A stretch of 64,000 bases of DNA from Staphylococcus capitis subsp. capitis (lineage in GTDB: Bacteria; Bacillota; Bacilli; Staphylococcales; Staphylococcaceae): the NCBI RefSeq assembly GCF_040739495.1, contig NZ_CP145263.1, positions 248,001-312,000 on the forward strand, read 5' to 3'. The notes under the pieces are model-generated. The model did not search any database. It was given only the letters and a program-made list of their open reading frames with translations, and was not told the DNA's origin. Positions 62,753 through 64,000 of this stretch are shown piece by piece (the first letter of the stretch is position 1; each line of letters opens with the position of its first letter). The position numbers and the translations under genes are program-made.

Positions 62753-64000
62753 TTATTTCGGTGCGTGATATTCTTCTTCATCATTTTTCTTAGAGTGTTT
62801 CAGTCCATAAAGTAAGTAAATAACAATACCTACAACGAACCATATTAAAGTATATAATTTAGCTTCAAAGCTTAGTCCCCAGAATACAAGTAATACTAGT
62901 ACAAATGTAATAGCTGGTAATACTGGATATAATGGTAATTTGAAATCTGGTTTTGGTAAATCCTTACCTTCACGTTTTCTTAAGCGATACATTGCCAGTG
63001 ATACAAACATAAATGCTACGAGTGTACCTGCAGAAATTAATTGTGCTAAAAAGTTGAATGGGAACATTGAACCTATTATCACACCAATAATTGTTAAAAT
63101 AAGTAAAGCTCTGTTTGGTAAGTGCTTATGATTTAATTGACTTAACCATGAAGGTAGTAATCCGTCGCGACCAAATGAATACAATAATCGTGATCCGGCT
63201 AACATCATACCGATTAAAGCAGTGAACATACCGATAACTGAAATCGCTTGAACCACTGCCGCTATAATTCCATGGCCACTTTTACGTAGAGCCCAACCTA
63301 CCGGTTCAGCATTGTCTGCATATTGTGAGTAATGGAACATACCAACTAAGACTAATGCCACGGCTACAAATAGTACAATGGCTACTGCAAGAGAACCTAA
63401 AATCCCTCTAGGCATTGTTTTTTGAGGGTTAATAGCTTCTGCAGAGTTTGCAGCAATTGAATCAAATCCAATATATGCTAAGAAAATCATTGATACACCA
63501 GCATATATACCTTGCCATCCACCAAAATCACCTGATTTTGTAACTTTGTGCTCAGGCACAAATGGTACGAAGTTACTAAAGTTGATTGCTGTTAAACCAA
63601 CAATGACAAATAAGATAATTGCCAAAACTTTAAGTATAACTAGGATATTTTCCATGCGAGCAGCTTCAGTCACACCACGAGAAAGTAATAACGCAGTTAA
63701 TATAATTACGACAGCAGCGATGATGTCTATTACACCGCCTTTATTGCCGAAAGTATTCGACAACGCGTTAGGTAATGTGATACCAATCGGGGCGATAAGA
63801 CCTCTTAAGTTAGCTGAAAATCCGGAATCAACAAAGGCTACCGCAATAAAGTACTCAGCAAGTAATGCCCATCCAGCAACCCATCCGAAGAATTCTCCAA
63901 ATAATACATTAATCCATGAATATGCTGATCCTGCGAAAGGCATAGTCGATGCCATTTCAGTATATGTAAAAGCTACAAGACCAGCCACTATAGCCGCTAA
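62753..64000 (-). CDS. APC-family amino-acid permease (cut by window end)
   Basis: The visible 415 residues cover most of a cationic-amino-acid-transporter-like permease; the frame stays open to 64000, so its first helices lie outside. AGLVAFTYTEMASTMPFAGSAYSWINVLFGEF is the helix-2/3 block, and YIGFDSIAANSAEAINPQKTMPRGI and FGRDGLLPSWLSQLNHKHLPNRALL are family signatures. About ten helices are visible. The C-terminus is short and charged (KKNDEEEYHAPK). Confidence 0.88.
   Translation of the reverse strand, partial: LAAIVAGLVAFTYTEMASTMPFAGSAYSWINVLFGEFFGWVAGWALLAEYFIAVAFVDSGFSANLRGLIAPIGITLPNALSNTFGNKGGVIDIIAAVVIILTALLLSRGVTEAARMENILVILKVLAIILFVIVGLTAINFSNFVPFVPEHKVTKSGDFGGWQGIYAGVSMIFLAYIGFDSIAANSAEAINPQKTMPRGILGSLAVAIVLFVAVALVLVGMFHYSQYADNAEPVGWALRKSGHGIIAAVVQAISVIGMFTALIGMMLAGSRLLYSFGRDGLLPSWLSQLNHKHLPNRALLILTIIGVIIGSMFPFNFLAQLISAGTLVAFMFVSLAMYRLRKREGKDLPKPDFKLPLYPVLPAITFVLVLLVFWGLSFEAKLYTLIWFVVGIVIYLLYGLKHSKKNDEEEYHAPK

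Noticed and set aside
1..64000. CRISPR arrays, tRNA/rRNA genes, prophage or SCC elements
   Set aside because: No regularly spaced repeats, no cloverleaf-bearing or rRNA-like sequence, and no integrase, recombinase or structural phage gene seen.

Overview
The window is low-GC, AT-rich chromosomal DNA with Gram-positive AGGAGG-type ribosome binding sites and staphylococcal hallmark genes: BraRS/BraDE-type bacitracin/nisin module, ssaA, cudT-cudC-betB-betA, mqo-fda, and an LPXTG surface protein. The gene set fits a coagulase-negative Staphylococcus of the S. epidermidis group: an assimilatory sulfate-reduction cluster, pyruvate-phosphate dikinase with its regulator, and poly-gamma-glutamate hydrolase paralogues. 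I see no phage, insertion sequence, CRISPR array, rRNA or tRNA; this is mostly core-like chromosome.

Layout. 1-1.2 kb: two tandem poly-gamma-glutamate hydrolase-family genes, the first cut by the window edge. 1.3-5.7 kb: azoreductase, a 33-aa membrane peptide, a frameshifted SDR-type gene, and alkaline phosphatase phoB behind a three-repeat PhoP-like box. 6.0-10.6 kb: a Bce-type antimicrobial peptide sensing and export module. 10.9-17 kb: membrane proteins of unknown function and a sodium:solute symporter, including two translationally coupled paralogues. 17.0-17.7 kb: a decayed, unrecognised gene remnant, then a glutathione peroxidase. 18.4-27.2 kb: cysH-cysJ-cysI-sumT-sirC-tauE-sat-cysC, the assimilatory sulfate pathway with siroheme synthesis. 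27.5-28.9 kb: citrate transporter with a cre site. 29.2-30.4 kb: ssaA and a small membrane protein. 30.7-34.6 kb: anaerobic ribonucleotide reductase nrdDG behind tandem NrdR boxes, and a Dcu-type dicarboxylate carrier. 35-41 kb: choline uptake and oxidation to glycine betaine (cudT, cudC, betB, betA). 41-47 kb: M20 amidohydrolase, MFS exporter, small proteins and an acyl-CoA synthetase. 47.5-58.5 kb: pyruvate-phosphate dikinase and its regulator, malate:quinone oxidoreductase, a methyltransferase, a PadR/FAD-monooxygenase pair, class I aldolase and an NADH-oxidase-like flavoprotein. 58.7-64 kb: an LPXTG protein and a divergent secreted protein that share a domain, a membrane protein, a class III aminotransferase, and an amino-acid permease cut by the window end.

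Most notable. (a) The sulfate assimilation cluster looks interrupted twice, by a nonsense codon in cysI and a one-base deletion in an A run of sat. (b) A perfect 20-bp inverted repeat overlaps the predicted ppdK promoter. (c) The same palindrome, GTTAAAT-N4-ATTTAAC, lies upstream of both cudT and betB and is a candidate operator for CudC. (d) A divergent gene pair at 58.7-60.6 kb shares a PepSY-like domain, and one partner has lost its lipobox cysteine. (e) Several other ORFs end at stop codons or frameshifts followed by coding-like sequence. All assignments are from reading the sequence; no database search was possible.
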